From DATENM01 sp045807765 (GTDB taxonomy: Bacteria > Acidobacteriota > Blastocatellia > UBA7656): 58,318 nucleotides of DNA. Both the position numbers and the translations under genes were made by a program. The notes under the pieces are model-generated. The model had not been told where the DNA came from, did not search any database, and worked only from the letters and a program-made list of their open reading frames with translations. Where the stretch lies: positions 1 through 58,318 of the forward strand of contig JBJMGU010000082.1 in the NCBI GenBank assembly GCA_045807765.1. Reading direction: 5' to 3'. Position 1 is the stretch's first letter; the number at the start of each line of letters is the position of its first letter. Positions 7,207-15,792 of the stretch are shown here, piece after piece.

Positions 7207-9606
7207 CTACTGATCTTTCGCTTTCGACTTGTGCGGCAGCAGATGAAACAGGCGGTAGATCGGCAAAAGATAGGGGTACTTTATTTTTCCGTAGAGGTTC
7301 AGCAGGCGCCAGCCGAGTGTGCCGGTTATTCTTTCCAGCTCGCCTTCTTTCAACCGCAATTGCGCCGAGACGCGTTCTAAGGCTTGCAGGTGGTCGGCGG
7401 CACGCGCTTGCTCGGTTTCCAGGGCTTGCGCTTTCTCGGCCAGCTCTCTTTCCAGACTCTGAATGGCCTGCGCTTTCTCGGCGGCCTCGGCGGAGAGCAA
7501 CCGGATGGCTTGCTGGTCATCGGCTATCTGTGCGGACAGCAGCGGGGGCGCAAACAGCGGCGCGAGCCGTCCCTCGTCCCATTGACTCAGCACCCACTCA
7601 GCGCCATGCGAATTGACCAACTCCAGGAAAAGCTCGGCGCATGAGAGGCTGAGCTGACTGGTCGGCGCGCCAAGCTCCGGGACGAAATCGAAAAGGCTCT
7701 GGAGGATTTTCCCATGCGCTTTATAGAAATGAGCGAGCGCCGCGACGTAGGGCATCGATTGCCGGCGGCGTTCGCTTGCCGTCAATGATGGCGGTGGAGT
7801 TTTCGGCTCATGGTAATGAATCGCCAACGCCTCGACGCAGCGGTAGAATCTGCCGACGCCCGCCTGGTTCAGGCGATAGCACCACTCCAAATCTTCGTAG
7901 TAGCTGTGCAGCCCCAGGTCATAGGGGTACTTGATCAGGAAGTCTCTGCGGAACATGGTCGAGCCGCCGGGTATCCAGCGGCAGACACCTGAGCCGCCCG
8001 CCGGGGCATCGAAGCGCTGTCCCGTGCCCAACAACTCGAAGCGCAACAAGTCATCTTCGACTTTGTATTCCCCACCACAGAGATGTACCGAGCCATCAGG
8101 GAAGATCACATTCCCGGTCGCCCCGGCCAACTCCGGCTGCGACTCCAGGCGGCGCAGCAAGTGTTCGATGGCTCCCGGTAAGACTTCGATGTCGTTATCG
8201 AGAAACATCACGTAGTCGGTCGTCACCCGCTCGACGCCATACGCCCGGCCCCCGGCGCAGCCGAGGTTCTCTTCCAGCAGCACCAGCTCGATGAAGTCGT
8301 CCGCCGCGCTCACCTGCTTTAACCTCTGCCTCGTTTCATCATCCGAATGGTTGTCGATCAGCAGCAGCTTGAAAGGGATTCGGACGTGCTCCTTCAGGGC
8401 TCGGATGGCGTTGAGCGTCTGCTCGACGCGCCCGTAGGAAAGCATGACGACAGTAAGATTCATGGCGCGGTGCGGACGGTAGAACTCGTCGGCGATGAGC
8501 GCCAAGTTCGCTCGCGCCTGACGCATCATCGCTTCTGTGATATTTTGCGGAGAGGGTTGTCGCGCTTGCGCGCCTGTCGCGGTCTGCTTGAGCGCTGCCG
8601 TCCTGACCTCGCCTGCCGGCATCACAGCCGCCTTTTGATTCAGCACCTCGGCAAACATCTGCCGGTAAGGCTCGGCGCGAATCGCCCAGTCCCAGGCGTG
8701 AATATCCCGGCGAATCTGTTGCGCCATCGAAGCGCGTAAGCCGGGGTCATCGCGTAGCAGGCCGAGTTTATCTGCAAGGTCAGTGACCTGTCGCTCGACG
8801 AAGAAGCCGTTGACGCCCGGGCGGACCAACTCAGGCATCGTGCCAACCCGCGTCGTCACTAGCGGCACTCCGCAGGCGGCAGCTTCCAGGCAGGTATTCG
8901 GCGCGCCTTCGCTGCGGCTGGCGCAGATGTAAACGTCGAGCGAGCGGTAGAACTTGCGCAACTCTTCGGGCCCACGCCACTGCTCTTCGCGGGCCGCCGT
9001 GACCAACTCGACGCCCGATAGCGTGTTGACGGCGGGCACGATCAAGTCGTCATAGCCTCGGTGGTCGTGGCCATGATTGCTCAGACTGCCGGCCCACCCG
9101 GCGCGCAGCACGCCACCCGCCGGCTTCTCCGGGCCTGGGCGGTAGAAACCCGTGTCAACGCCATTCGGCGTGTAGTAGACCGGCACGCCGAAGCTCTTTC
9201 GACACTCGTCGTAGAGATGCCGGTTGATCGCGAATAGCCCGCGCGCCCAGCGCCCCAAGGTCCGCAGGCCCGCCTCGCGCCGGTTGCCTTCGATTTCGGC
9301 ATGCGAGCAAACGCCGATCAACAGCTTCTGCCGATTACGCTCGAAGGCGACTTCCAGGTGCGCTATGGCTTCGAGCTGAAACCAGTAATAGATGATGATG
9401 AGGTCGGCACGGTCCAGGTCTTCCTGAGTGACCAGCTTTTGATAGCACTTTTGAATGTCGTACTGATTGGCGAGCAGGCGCTGCAAGTGGCCGGTCTTGA
9501 AATCGTGCGCCCAGTTCGGCACATCGACGATGAAAAGGACGCGCGGACGCCTCCCCGGCAAGCGCTGAGAATTATTACTGAAGAGGTCGGTCACCGCCAT
9601 GTCCAT
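7207..9606 (-). CDS. Bifunctional glycosyltransferase (GT4-GT2 fusion)
   Basis: A 799-residue protein with two glycosyltransferase modules. The N-terminal module (about 20-325) is GT4/GT-B-like, with PNGVDTGFYRPG and the C-lobe signature ASRSEGAPNTCLEAAACGVP. The second (about 383-620) is GT2/GT-A-like, with VVMLSYGR, LLIDNHSDDE and an LDND metal-binding motif at 469-472. A coiled coil follows (about 690-760, repeating AEKAQA segments), and the tail LGWRLLNLYGKIKYPY is common in surface-polysaccharide transferases. The start was placed at 9606, where GT4 similarity begins; upstream codons overlap the antitoxin-like gene. It probably builds a cell-surface glycan, with unknown sugars. Confidence 0.85.
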   Translation of the reverse strand: MDMAVTDLFSNNSQRLPGRRPRVLFIVDVPNWAHDFKTGHLQRLLANQYDIQKCYQKLVTQEDLDRADLIIIYYWFQLEAIAHLEVAFERNRQKLLIGVCSHAEIEGNRREAGLRTLGRWARGLFAINRHLYDECRKSFGVPVYYTPNGVDTGFYRPGPEKPAGGVLRAGWAGSLSNHGHDHRGYDDLIVPAVNTLSGVELVTAAREEQWRGPEELRKFYRSLDVYICASRSEGAPNTCLEAAACGVPLVTTRVGTMPELVRPGVNGFFVERQVTDLADKLGLLRDDPGLRASMAQQIRRDIHAWDWAIRAEPYRQMFAEVLNQKAAVMPAGEVRTAALKQTATGAQARQPSPQNITEAMMRQARANLALIADEFYRPHRAMNLTVVMLSYGRVEQTLNAIRALKEHVRIPFKLLLIDNHSDDETRQRLKQVSAADDFIELVLLEENLGCAGGRAYGVERVTTDYVMFLDNDIEVLPGAIEHLLRRLESQPELAGATGNVIFPDGSVHLCGGEYKVEDDLLRFELLGTGQRFDAPAGGSGVCRWIPGGSTMFRRDFLIKYPYDLGLHSYYEDLEWCYRLNQAGVGRFYRCVEALAIHYHEPKTPPPSLTASERRRQSMPYVAALAHFYKAHGKILQSLFDFVPELGAPTSQLSLSCAELFLELVNSHGAEWVLSQWDEGRLAPLFAPPLLSAQIADDQQAIRLLSAEAAEKAQAIQSLERELAEKAQALETEQARAADHLQALERVSAQLRLKEGELERITGTLGWRLLNLYGKIKYPYLLPIYRLFHLLPHKSKAKDQ

Positions 9607-9811
9607 CGTTGTCGGCACAAAGTGTCGGAATTCCGAAACTTTCCCGAATCTCTTCGCTCGTCCAACTGACGCCGGCGTCAAGGTCAGCCAGCCCTTCTTC
9701 AACACGCCGGCGCTCAAGCACAAGTCGAGCGAAGTCCGCCCACGAGACGTTTTCCGGTAGCTCTTTCACCAGCCGGCGGGCTTCTTCTTTGACATGCGTG
9801 GCATTTTTCAT
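9575..9811 (-). CDS. Antitoxin-like small protein
   Basis: A 78-residue protein resembling small acidic antitoxins. Residues 1-60 contain ARRLVKELPENVSWADFARL and VEEGLADLDAG, followed by SEEIRESFGI, a pattern common in antitoxins paired with RelE/ParE-type toxins. No toxin-sized gene lies next to it. Its 3' end overlaps the glycosyltransferase start by about 30 bases in another frame, so the two may be translationally coupled. It may be an orphan antitoxin or a chromosomal relic. Confidence 0.6.
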   Translation of the reverse strand: MKNATHVKEEARRLVKELPENVSWADFARLVLERRRVEEGLADLDAGVSWTSEEIRESFGIPTLCADNDGHGGDRPLQ

Positions 9812-9874
9812 AACAACAACTTCGGCACCATTCTAGCACACAGATGATTCCAGGCCTGGTCTTCACCAGACAGC

Positions 9875-11758
9875 TCAATCGTCGGCGACCGATTCGCTCA
9901 GCATGCGCTTGGCGTCTTGATAGAACTGCAACTGGTAGAGCCGCCAGTAGAGGCCGCGCTCGGCGAGCAAGTCTTGATGCCGCCCGACCTCGCGAATCTC
10001 GCCTTTGTGCATGACGATGATCTTGTCCACCGATTGAATCGTTGACAGGCGGTGGGCGATGACCAGCGACGTGCGCCCTTCCATCAAGCGCTCGACGGCG
10101 TCGCGGATGAGGATTTCGGTTTCGGTGTCAATCGAGCTGGTGGCTTCGTCCAGAATCAAGACACGCGGGTCGAAGGCCAGGGCGCGGGCAAAACTGATGA
10201 GCTGCTTCTGCCCGACCGACAGCCCGGCGCCGCGCTCGCGCAACTCTGTGTGATAGCCTTCCGGCAGCCGCTCGATGAAATCCGCCGCGTGGACTTCGCG
10301 CGCCGCGTGGCGCAACTGCTCGTCGCTGACATTCGGGTTGCCGAGGCGAATGTTCGAGGCGATGTCGCCGGAAAATAAGAAGACGTCCTGCAACACGATG
10401 CTGAAGTTGGCGCGCAGCTCTTTCAGATCCATCTCGCGGATGTCCACGTCATCAAGAAGAATCGTGCCGCGCTGAATGTCATAAAAGCGCAAGAGCAGGT
10501 TGGTGATTGTCGTCTTCCCCGCCCCTGTGTGGCCGACGAAGGCGACGCGCTCGCCCGGCTCGGCGACAAACGACACGTCTTTTAGAATCCAGTCCTCGCC
10601 TTTATAAGCAAACCAGACATTGCGGAATTCGATGCGCCCGCGCGCCCGCCCTTGCTTCACCGGCTGATCGGGCGATTTGATCGTCACCGGCTCGTCGAGC
10701 AGCTTGAAAATGCGCTCGGACGAAGCCATCGCCGATTGTAAGATATTGTACTTTTCGCTGATGTCCGAGATCGGCTCGTAAAAGCTGCGCGCCAGTTGGA
10801 TGAAGGCGACCAGTGTGCCGATGGTAGCCACACCACGCACCACCTGGCCGCCGCCGTACCAGATAATCAGAGCGATGCCGAGCGCGCCGACGATCTCGAC
10901 CGCCGGGTAGAAGACCGCGTAATAAAAGATCGTATCAATGTTGGCCTGGCGGTGCGCGTTGTTGATCTCGTCGAACTGGCGCATCTCTTTCTGCTCGCGG
11001 TTGAACAACTGCACGACCGGCATGCCGGTGATGTGCTCTTGCAGGAAGGCGTTGATACGGGCAATGCGGACGCGCACCTGGCGGAACGACAAGCGTGCGC
11101 CCAGGCGAAACCATGTCGTCAGCACCGCCAGCAGCGGCAGGATCGAAAACGATACCAGCGCCAGTTGCCAGTTGACCTGGAACATGAAGATGATGATGTA
11201 AAAGATCATCGCCACATCGCCAAAGATCGTGATGACGCCGGCAGTGAACATCTCATTCAGCGCGTCAACGTCCGTCGTCAACCGCGTCATCAGCCGGCCT
11301 ACGGGATTATGATCGTAATACTGCACGGGCAGCCGTTGCAGGTGTGCGAAGACCTCTTTGCGCAGGTCGTACATAATGTACTGCCCCATAGCCTGCATAA
11401 CGATGGCTTGCGTGTACTGCACGGCAAAGGCCGCGAGGTTGGCGAGCAGATAGACGATGGCAATAAAGGCGATGCCCTGATACGGGCTGTCGCCGAAGCC
11501 GACGCGATCAGCCGTGTGCTTTAGAAAAGCTGTAAAGCCGCCAATCTTCGCCGGGTCGCGATTCGGATCCATGAAGAGATCGATGGCGGCTTTGATCAGC
11601 GGCGGCCCGGCCAGCACCAGTGGCGCGCTCAACACCGTCAGCAGCAGCGCCACCAGCGCCCGGCCTTTGTACGGCCACAGGTATCTCAGCAAGCGCCGCA
11701 TCAGGCGCGTGTCGTAGGCTTTGCCCAGCACTTCTTCTTCGTGGTGCGAATCTGCCAT
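9875..11758 (-). CDS. ABC exporter half-transporter, subunit with catalytic Glu
   Basis: A 627-residue type I exporter subunit: six TM helices (about 30-340) fused to an ATPase domain (about 375-610). Walker A is GHTGAGKTT (409-417), Walker B is VLILDE (533-538) with catalytic Glu538, and the H-loop His is 569. The signature motif is LSVGQ (513-517) instead of LSGGQ. Together with the Asp in the partner's Walker B, this gives one intact and one degenerate ATP site, the arrangement known for TM287/288 and BmrCD heterodimers. It is the second gene of the pair, after an inverted repeat. The substrate is unknown; drugs or lipids are usual for the family. Confidence 0.9.
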   Translation of the reverse strand: MADSHHEEEVLGKAYDTRLMRRLLRYLWPYKGRALVALLLTVLSAPLVLAGPPLIKAAIDLFMDPNRDPAKIGGFTAFLKHTADRVGFGDSPYQGIAFIAIVYLLANLAAFAVQYTQAIVMQAMGQYIMYDLRKEVFAHLQRLPVQYYDHNPVGRLMTRLTTDVDALNEMFTAGVITIFGDVAMIFYIIIFMFQVNWQLALVSFSILPLLAVLTTWFRLGARLSFRQVRVRIARINAFLQEHITGMPVVQLFNREQKEMRQFDEINNAHRQANIDTIFYYAVFYPAVEIVGALGIALIIWYGGGQVVRGVATIGTLVAFIQLARSFYEPISDISEKYNILQSAMASSERIFKLLDEPVTIKSPDQPVKQGRARGRIEFRNVWFAYKGEDWILKDVSFVAEPGERVAFVGHTGAGKTTITNLLLRFYDIQRGTILLDDVDIREMDLKELRANFSIVLQDVFLFSGDIASNIRLGNPNVSDEQLRHAAREVHAADFIERLPEGYHTELRERGAGLSVGQKQLISFARALAFDPRVLILDEATSSIDTETEILIRDAVERLMEGRTSLVIAHRLSTIQSVDKIIVMHKGEIREVGRHQDLLAERGLYWRLYQLQFYQDAKRMLSESVADD

Positions 11759-11760
11759 AA

Positions 11761-11863
11761 GATCAGGGATCAGGGACTAGGGACTAGGGACTAGAGGCTT
11801 GGGACAGGCGACTGGAGTTTTTCTCTAGCCCCTAATCCCTAGTCCCTAGTCCCTAGTCCCTAG
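11761..11863. repeat. Heptamer-unit inverted repeat between ABC genes
   Basis: The left arm is five 7-mers (GATCAGG twice, GACTAGG twice, GACTAGA; 11761-11795). The right arm is CCTAATC followed by three CCTAGTC and a partial copy (11831-11863). The arms are complementary. The right arm runs into and includes the stop codon of the upstream ABC gene (11860-11862). Confidence 0.9.
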
Positions 11864-13620
11864 CTAGCTGCCAGCTCTTCTTCGAGCAACTGCTTCGCGT
11901 ACAGCTCGGCATACAAACCGCTGAGCGCGATCAATTCATCGTGCGTGCCACGCTCACGGATGCGCCCGTCGTCGAGGACGACGATCAAGTCGGCATCCTT
12001 CACCGTCGAAACGCGGTGTGAAACGATCAGGCTCGTGCGCCCGCGCATGATGCGCCGCAGGTGCGCCAGTATCTTCTCTTCCGTGTAAGTATCAACCGCC
12101 GACAAGGCGTCGTCGAGAATCAGTATCTTTGGGCGGCGAATCAAGGCGCGAGCAATTGCCGTGCGCTGCTTCTGGCCGCCGGAGAGCGTGATGCCGCGCT
12201 CGCCGACCAGCGTGTCAAAGCCCTTGGGAAATTCGCGGATGTCGTCGGCAATGCCGGCTTCCAGCGCCGCCTGCTCGATCTCTTCGCGGCTGGCGCGCTC
12301 GACGCCGAAGGCGATGTTTTCGGCAAGCGTTTCGCTGAACAGAAAAGTCTCTTGCGGCACATAGCCGATTGAGCCGCGCAAAACGCTTAGAGGTATCTCA
12401 CGAATAGGCTGTCCATCAATCAGCACCATCCCCGGCGCGGCGTCGAGCAGTCGCGTCACCAGATTCATCAACGTTGATTTGCCCGAGCCGACCGCGCCGA
12501 CAAACGCCACCGTCATGCCTGGCGCAATGCGCAGGTCAACGTCTTCGAGCGACGGACGGGCCGCGCCGTCATAAGTGAAAGTCAAATGGCGGAACTCAAT
12601 CTCGCCATCGATTGTGCGAATGTCGCGGGTCTCCGGGCTATCACCGATCAGCGGCTCGGTCGTCAACACCTCGTTCATGCGGCCCATCGAAGCCATGCCG
12701 CGCTGAAAGATATTAATCACCCAACCCAACGCAATCATCGGCCAGATCAGATAGCCGAGATAAAGCGTGAACTGCACGAACTGGCCGATGGAAATGCCCG
12801 TGCCGGGCGCGGCGTTTTCGCGAATGACCAGCCCGCCGCCGTACCACAGCACGGCGATGAAGCCGAGGCCGATGAAGAATTGCAAGATGGGGTGGAAGAT
12901 GCCCGACAGCTTGATCAAGCTCAGGTTGCGGTTGACGAATTTGCGGTTGACTTCGCGAAAACGCTCGGTCTCGGCGCCCTCCTGCGTGTAAGCGCGAATG
13001 ACGCGCACGCCGGCGAGCGATTCTTGGGCGCGGTTCGAGACCTGACCGAAATAATCCTGCACCTGCTCGAAGCGGTCGTGGATGCGCCGCGAAAAATAGT
13101 GCGTCGCCGTCGCCACCAGCGGCATAGACAAGAAAGCGAGCAGCGTCAGCCGCCAACTGATCGTCGCCATTAGCGGCACCAGCAAAGCCATCGCGAAGAC
13201 AGTGTTCAGCGAATACATCAAGGCCGGGCCGACGATCATGCGCACGGCGCTGAGGTCGTTGGTGGCCCGCGCCATCAGGTCGCCGGTGCGGTGCGTTTGA
13301 TAAAACTCGAACGGCAGGCGTTGCAGGTGTTGATAGAAAGTGCTGCGCAGATCGTACTCGATGTGGCGCGACATGTTGATGAGCAAGCGCCGCTGCGTAA
13401 AGAGAAAGACGCCTTGCGTCATAGTGGCCAGGACGATCAGCGCGCCGTATTTCATCAGACTAATGTTTGCGCCGTGAGCGCTGAGCGTGTCGGTCGCGCG
13501 GCGCACGAAATCCGGGGTCACGAGCTTGAAGACGTTGGTCATAAAGACACAAGCCGTGCCGAAGATGATCGTGCGCTTATAGGGTTTGAAATAGCTGACG
13601 AGCCTGCGAAACGGAGTCAT
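11860..13620 (-). CDS. ABC exporter half-transporter, subunit with degenerate ATP site
   Basis: A 586-residue type I exporter subunit, transcribed first of the pair. Six TM helices (about 15-310) precede an ATPase domain (about 340-575). Walker A is GAVGSGKST (375-383), the signature is canonical LSGGQ (479-483), and the H-loop His is 535. Walker B reads ILILDD, so the catalytic Glu is Asp504. Its own ATP site should therefore be weak or non-hydrolytic, while it donates a good signature to the partner's site. This fits a heterodimer with the 9875-11758 product. No strong ribosome-binding site is visible before the ATG. Confidence 0.9.
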   Translation of the reverse strand: MTPFRRLVSYFKPYKRTIIFGTACVFMTNVFKLVTPDFVRRATDTLSAHGANISLMKYGALIVLATMTQGVFLFTQRRLLINMSRHIEYDLRSTFYQHLQRLPFEFYQTHRTGDLMARATNDLSAVRMIVGPALMYSLNTVFAMALLVPLMATISWRLTLLAFLSMPLVATATHYFSRRIHDRFEQVQDYFGQVSNRAQESLAGVRVIRAYTQEGAETERFREVNRKFVNRNLSLIKLSGIFHPILQFFIGLGFIAVLWYGGGLVIRENAAPGTGISIGQFVQFTLYLGYLIWPMIALGWVINIFQRGMASMGRMNEVLTTEPLIGDSPETRDIRTIDGEIEFRHLTFTYDGAARPSLEDVDLRIAPGMTVAFVGAVGSGKSTLMNLVTRLLDAAPGMVLIDGQPIREIPLSVLRGSIGYVPQETFLFSETLAENIAFGVERASREEIEQAALEAGIADDIREFPKGFDTLVGERGITLSGGQKQRTAIARALIRRPKILILDDALSAVDTYTEEKILAHLRRIMRGRTSLIVSHRVSTVKDADLIVVLDDGRIRERGTHDELIALSGLYAELYAKQLLEEELAAS

Positions 13621-13702
13621 AAACGTTCAACCCATCTGCTTGCTGCTTCCGCCACATTGAGATTCTAGCGACTGGCGACAGACCGCGAAAGGATGCGCCA
13701 CG

Positions 13703-14152
13703 TCACCCCTTCGCCGTGTCGCTGCCTTTGCTGTCGCGCTCATTCAAGCGGATGTAAGTCAGCAAGCCTTTGGCAGCCAGCCGGCCTTTGTCGTCGAAGA
13801 CGTCACAGTCGGCAACGATGATGCGGCGACCATCGCGCAGCAGCCGCGCTTCGGCGCGGACACGGCCTTCGCGGATGGCCGACAGGTAATTGACCTTCAT
13901 CTCAACCGTCGTGAAGCGGTCTTGCGGCTCGGAGGCGCCGATAATGGCGAAGGCGACCGCCGTATCGATCAATGAAGCGATGGCGCCGCCATGCATCACA
14001 CCCTGCAATTGCTTCAGCTCTGTGCGCACCTCAAGGCTAAGGACGGCGCGGCCCGGCTCGATGCTGTCAATCTCGATGCCGAGCAGGCGCGGGAAGTGGT
14101 TTATCTCGAACTTTTCGCGAATCATCTGTTCGCGCTCCGGTGACACATTCAT
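13703..14152 (-). CDS. PaaI-type hotdog-fold thioesterase
   Basis: A 149-residue hotdog-fold protein, predicted to hydrolyse acyl- or aryl-CoA thioesters in the cytosol. The diagnostic HGGAIASLIDTAVAFA helix is at 54-69, followed by VEMKVNYLSAIREGRVRAEA. The start was set at 14152 because ATGA there overlaps the ATL stop codon by four bases, indicating a translationally coupled operon. The frame is open further upstream but runs through the ATL gene. Substrate unknown. Confidence 0.85.
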   Translation of the reverse strand: MNVSPEREQMIREKFEINHFPRLLGIEIDSIEPGRAVLSLEVRTELKQLQGVMHGGAIASLIDTAVAFAIIGASEPQDRFTTVEMKVNYLSAIREGRVRAEARLLRDGRRIIVADCDVFDDKGRLAAKGLLTYIRLNERDSKGSDTAKG

Positions 14153-14619
14153 CTCTTTTTTCCTGTTTTCGACCGGACTTTGGCGGCGGTCTTGCGCGCC
14201 GGCTCCAGTGACTGGCCGCCGGCTTTGCGCCGCGCCGGCGACCATTGATAAACGCTCAGGTCGCAGTGGCCGCGCCCGTCGAAGACGACGCCTTCGGCTT
14301 CGAGCAGGTAGCGTTGCAGTTGCGGCTCCTGAATGATGACGCGGCCCGTCGAGATACCGCCCTTCGAATTGATGACCCGGTGCCAGGGAATATTGCGCCC
14401 ATCCTGCGGCACCGCATGCATCGCCCAGCCGACGAGCCGTGGACTGTAGCGGTCGTCCATCAAGCGGGCGATCTGCCCGTAGGTCATCACTCGCCCGCGC
14501 GGAATCTTCAGGACGATGCGATAGATCTGCTCGAACGCCTGCTCGAACTTCTCGGCGCGGGCGGGCTGACCGTCGGCGACGCGGCGAGCAGGTTTCGGCG
14601 ACTCTTTTTTTCGGCTCAT
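14149..14619 (-). CDS. atl: Alkyltransferase-like protein (ATL), MGMT fold
   Basis: A 156-residue protein with the DNA-binding domain of O6-alkylguanine-DNA alkyltransferases: IPRGRVMTYGQIARL, then the active-site loop NIPWHRVINSKGGIS. The cysteine of the usual PCHRV is replaced by Trp (PWHRV). This is the hallmark of ATL proteins, which bind O6-alkylguanine without transferring the alkyl group and channel it into nucleotide excision repair (E. coli YbaZ, S. pombe Atl1). The C-terminal 30 residues are Lys/Arg-rich. It sits in an operon with the thioesterase downstream (ATGA overlap) and the DinB-fold gene 39 bases upstream. Confidence 0.88.
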   Translation of the reverse strand: MSRKKESPKPARRVADGQPARAEKFEQAFEQIYRIVLKIPRGRVMTYGQIARLMDDRYSPRLVGWAMHAVPQDGRNIPWHRVINSKGGISTGRVIIQEPQLQRYLLEAEGVVFDGRGHCDLSVYQWSPARRKAGGQSLEPARKTAAKVRSKTGKKR

Positions 14620-14658
14620 CGGTTATCCCCTGCGACGCGTCGTTGCCAGTTGGCCGTT

Positions 14659-15114
14659 TCAAGCATAAAGCGGCGGCGGCTCGATGCCGGCCAGCCGATA
14701 ATAGGTGTAGAGCTGGCCGCGGTGATGAATCTCGTGCTCGGTCATGCCCCAGAGCAGAACGACGCGGTGCATCTTTCTGCCAAAGGCTTCGATGTCTTCG
14801 TTCAACTGCTCAAGCGTCAGCTTGGCGACTTCCGCCGCCAGCCGCTCGTGACTCTCTTTGTAAGCGCGGACGATCTCTTCGACGCTGGCCGACGACAGAT
14901 CAAGGTCGCCTTTCTGCATGGTGCCGGCAAGTACCGTGTGGACGATGGCCGATTCGGCTTCGGGGATATGGCGAACCAGCTCGCGCAAGGTGAACATGCC
15001 TTCACGCGGTCGCCAGTCGAGCTGGTCTTCGGGGGCGGCGGCCAGCGCCCGCGCCGTCTGCTTGTGAATGCGGTTCCAATTGCTAACGAAATGCTCGGTC
15101 TCTGGACAACTCAT
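14659..15114 (-). CDS. DinB/YfiT-fold metal-binding protein
   Basis: A 151-residue four-helix-bundle protein of the DinB/YfiT family. The metal-binding histidine triad is suggested by VRHIPEAE in helix 2 and the MTEHEIHHRGQLY segment near the end, the family's most conserved stretch. Members include thiol transferases acting with bacillithiol or mycothiol and many proteins of unknown role. The start at 15114 follows an AAGGAG site. Being first in a cluster with an ATL repair protein is compatible with a stress or detoxification role, but this is inference. Confidence 0.85.
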   Translation of the reverse strand: MSCPETEHFVSNWNRIHKQTARALAAAPEDQLDWRPREGMFTLRELVRHIPEAESAIVHTVLAGTMQKGDLDLSSASVEEIVRAYKESHERLAAEVAKLTLEQLNEDIEAFGRKMHRVVLLWGMTEHEIHHRGQLYTYYRLAGIEPPPLYA

Positions 15115-15202
15115 CGCTCGCTCCTTTGTCAGGTGAATATGGGGTACGCTGGCTATTATCCGTTTCCGGCAGCCGCACCGCAACCGCCCGCCGTCGTCAG
15201 TG

Positions 15203-15217
15203 CTGACAAACTGTCAG
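15203..15217. promoter_or_regulatory. Palindrome upstream of the DinB-fold gene
   Basis: CTGACA-AAC-TGTCAG is a perfect inverted repeat. Immediately to its left, GTCAG-TG-CTGAC shares the same half-site, giving three related half-sites in 22 bases. It lies about 90 bases upstream of the minus-strand DinB/ATL/thioesterase cluster and could be an operator for it. Confidence 0.4.
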
Positions 15218-15744
15218 TCGGGTGTGGCAAATTCTGTCCGCGAGCGATATGTAATATTCATCACGCTAGGAAATTCTCGATGGCGCAGCATAGAGGCTAC
15301 CACTTTAGGGCATACCCTTAGAGCGACGGTGACACAATTTGTGAATGCGAAGTGCCGAATTTTGTTAGCTTTTTGCGCTCTTGAACTGACGAGAGTGAAA
15401 GTAATTCTTTAAGCGAGAAGGGATAAGCTGACAAGTGAAAAGCTACTGTTGATTTCGCTCAAGAATTGCTTGAGCGTTGGCACAAGCATTGCTCAAGGTA
15501 ACCGCGGTTCTAGCAGATTCGACAGTTTGAAAGAAACCTCTTCTGCTCAGAGTAACTGTAGGATGCTGAACTAAATGCGGCGGATGGAAGGGAGGATGGG
15601 GGCCCTGCCTTCCATTCAAAGCACTCTCACGAACGGTGAGCAGACCACTCGGAGCAAAAGCAGTAATACTGAGAGAAGCGACAGACTGAAAAACGTTCAG
15701 GGCATAGAGGCACAAGGGGGCGTGGCTCTAAGTCATGAATGACG

Positions 15745-15784
15745 AGCCGCCGGTGGCAAATGTCATCGGCGGCTTATATTTTTT
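15745..15784 (+). terminator. Intrinsic terminator on the plus strand
   Basis: A 12-bp stem (AGCCGCCGGTGG with TCATCGGCGGCT, two G-U pairs), a 6-nt loop and then TATATTTTTT. The T-tract is only on the plus strand, so it does not suit the minus-strand gene ending at 15793. Confidence 0.75.
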
Positions 15785-15792
15785 GCACTCAC

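Larger units (their letters stand above)
15115..15792. other. Gene-free, lower-GC stretch with RNA-like hairpins
   Basis: This 678-base stretch has no convincing gene. By eye it is clearly more AT-rich than its surroundings. It holds a nested palindrome (15203-15217), a perfect 8-bp hairpin (CGCTCAAG/CTTGAGCG, 15456-15476) and a plus-strand intrinsic terminator at its right end (15745-15784). A terminator with no plus-strand gene before it suggests an uncharacterised RNA transcribed rightwards. Confidence 0.5.

Noticed and set aside
15443..15715. A 90-codon minus-strand open frame in the gene-free region
   Set aside because: TTG start, no ribosome-binding site, no recognisable family, and the region looks RNA-like on the other strand.
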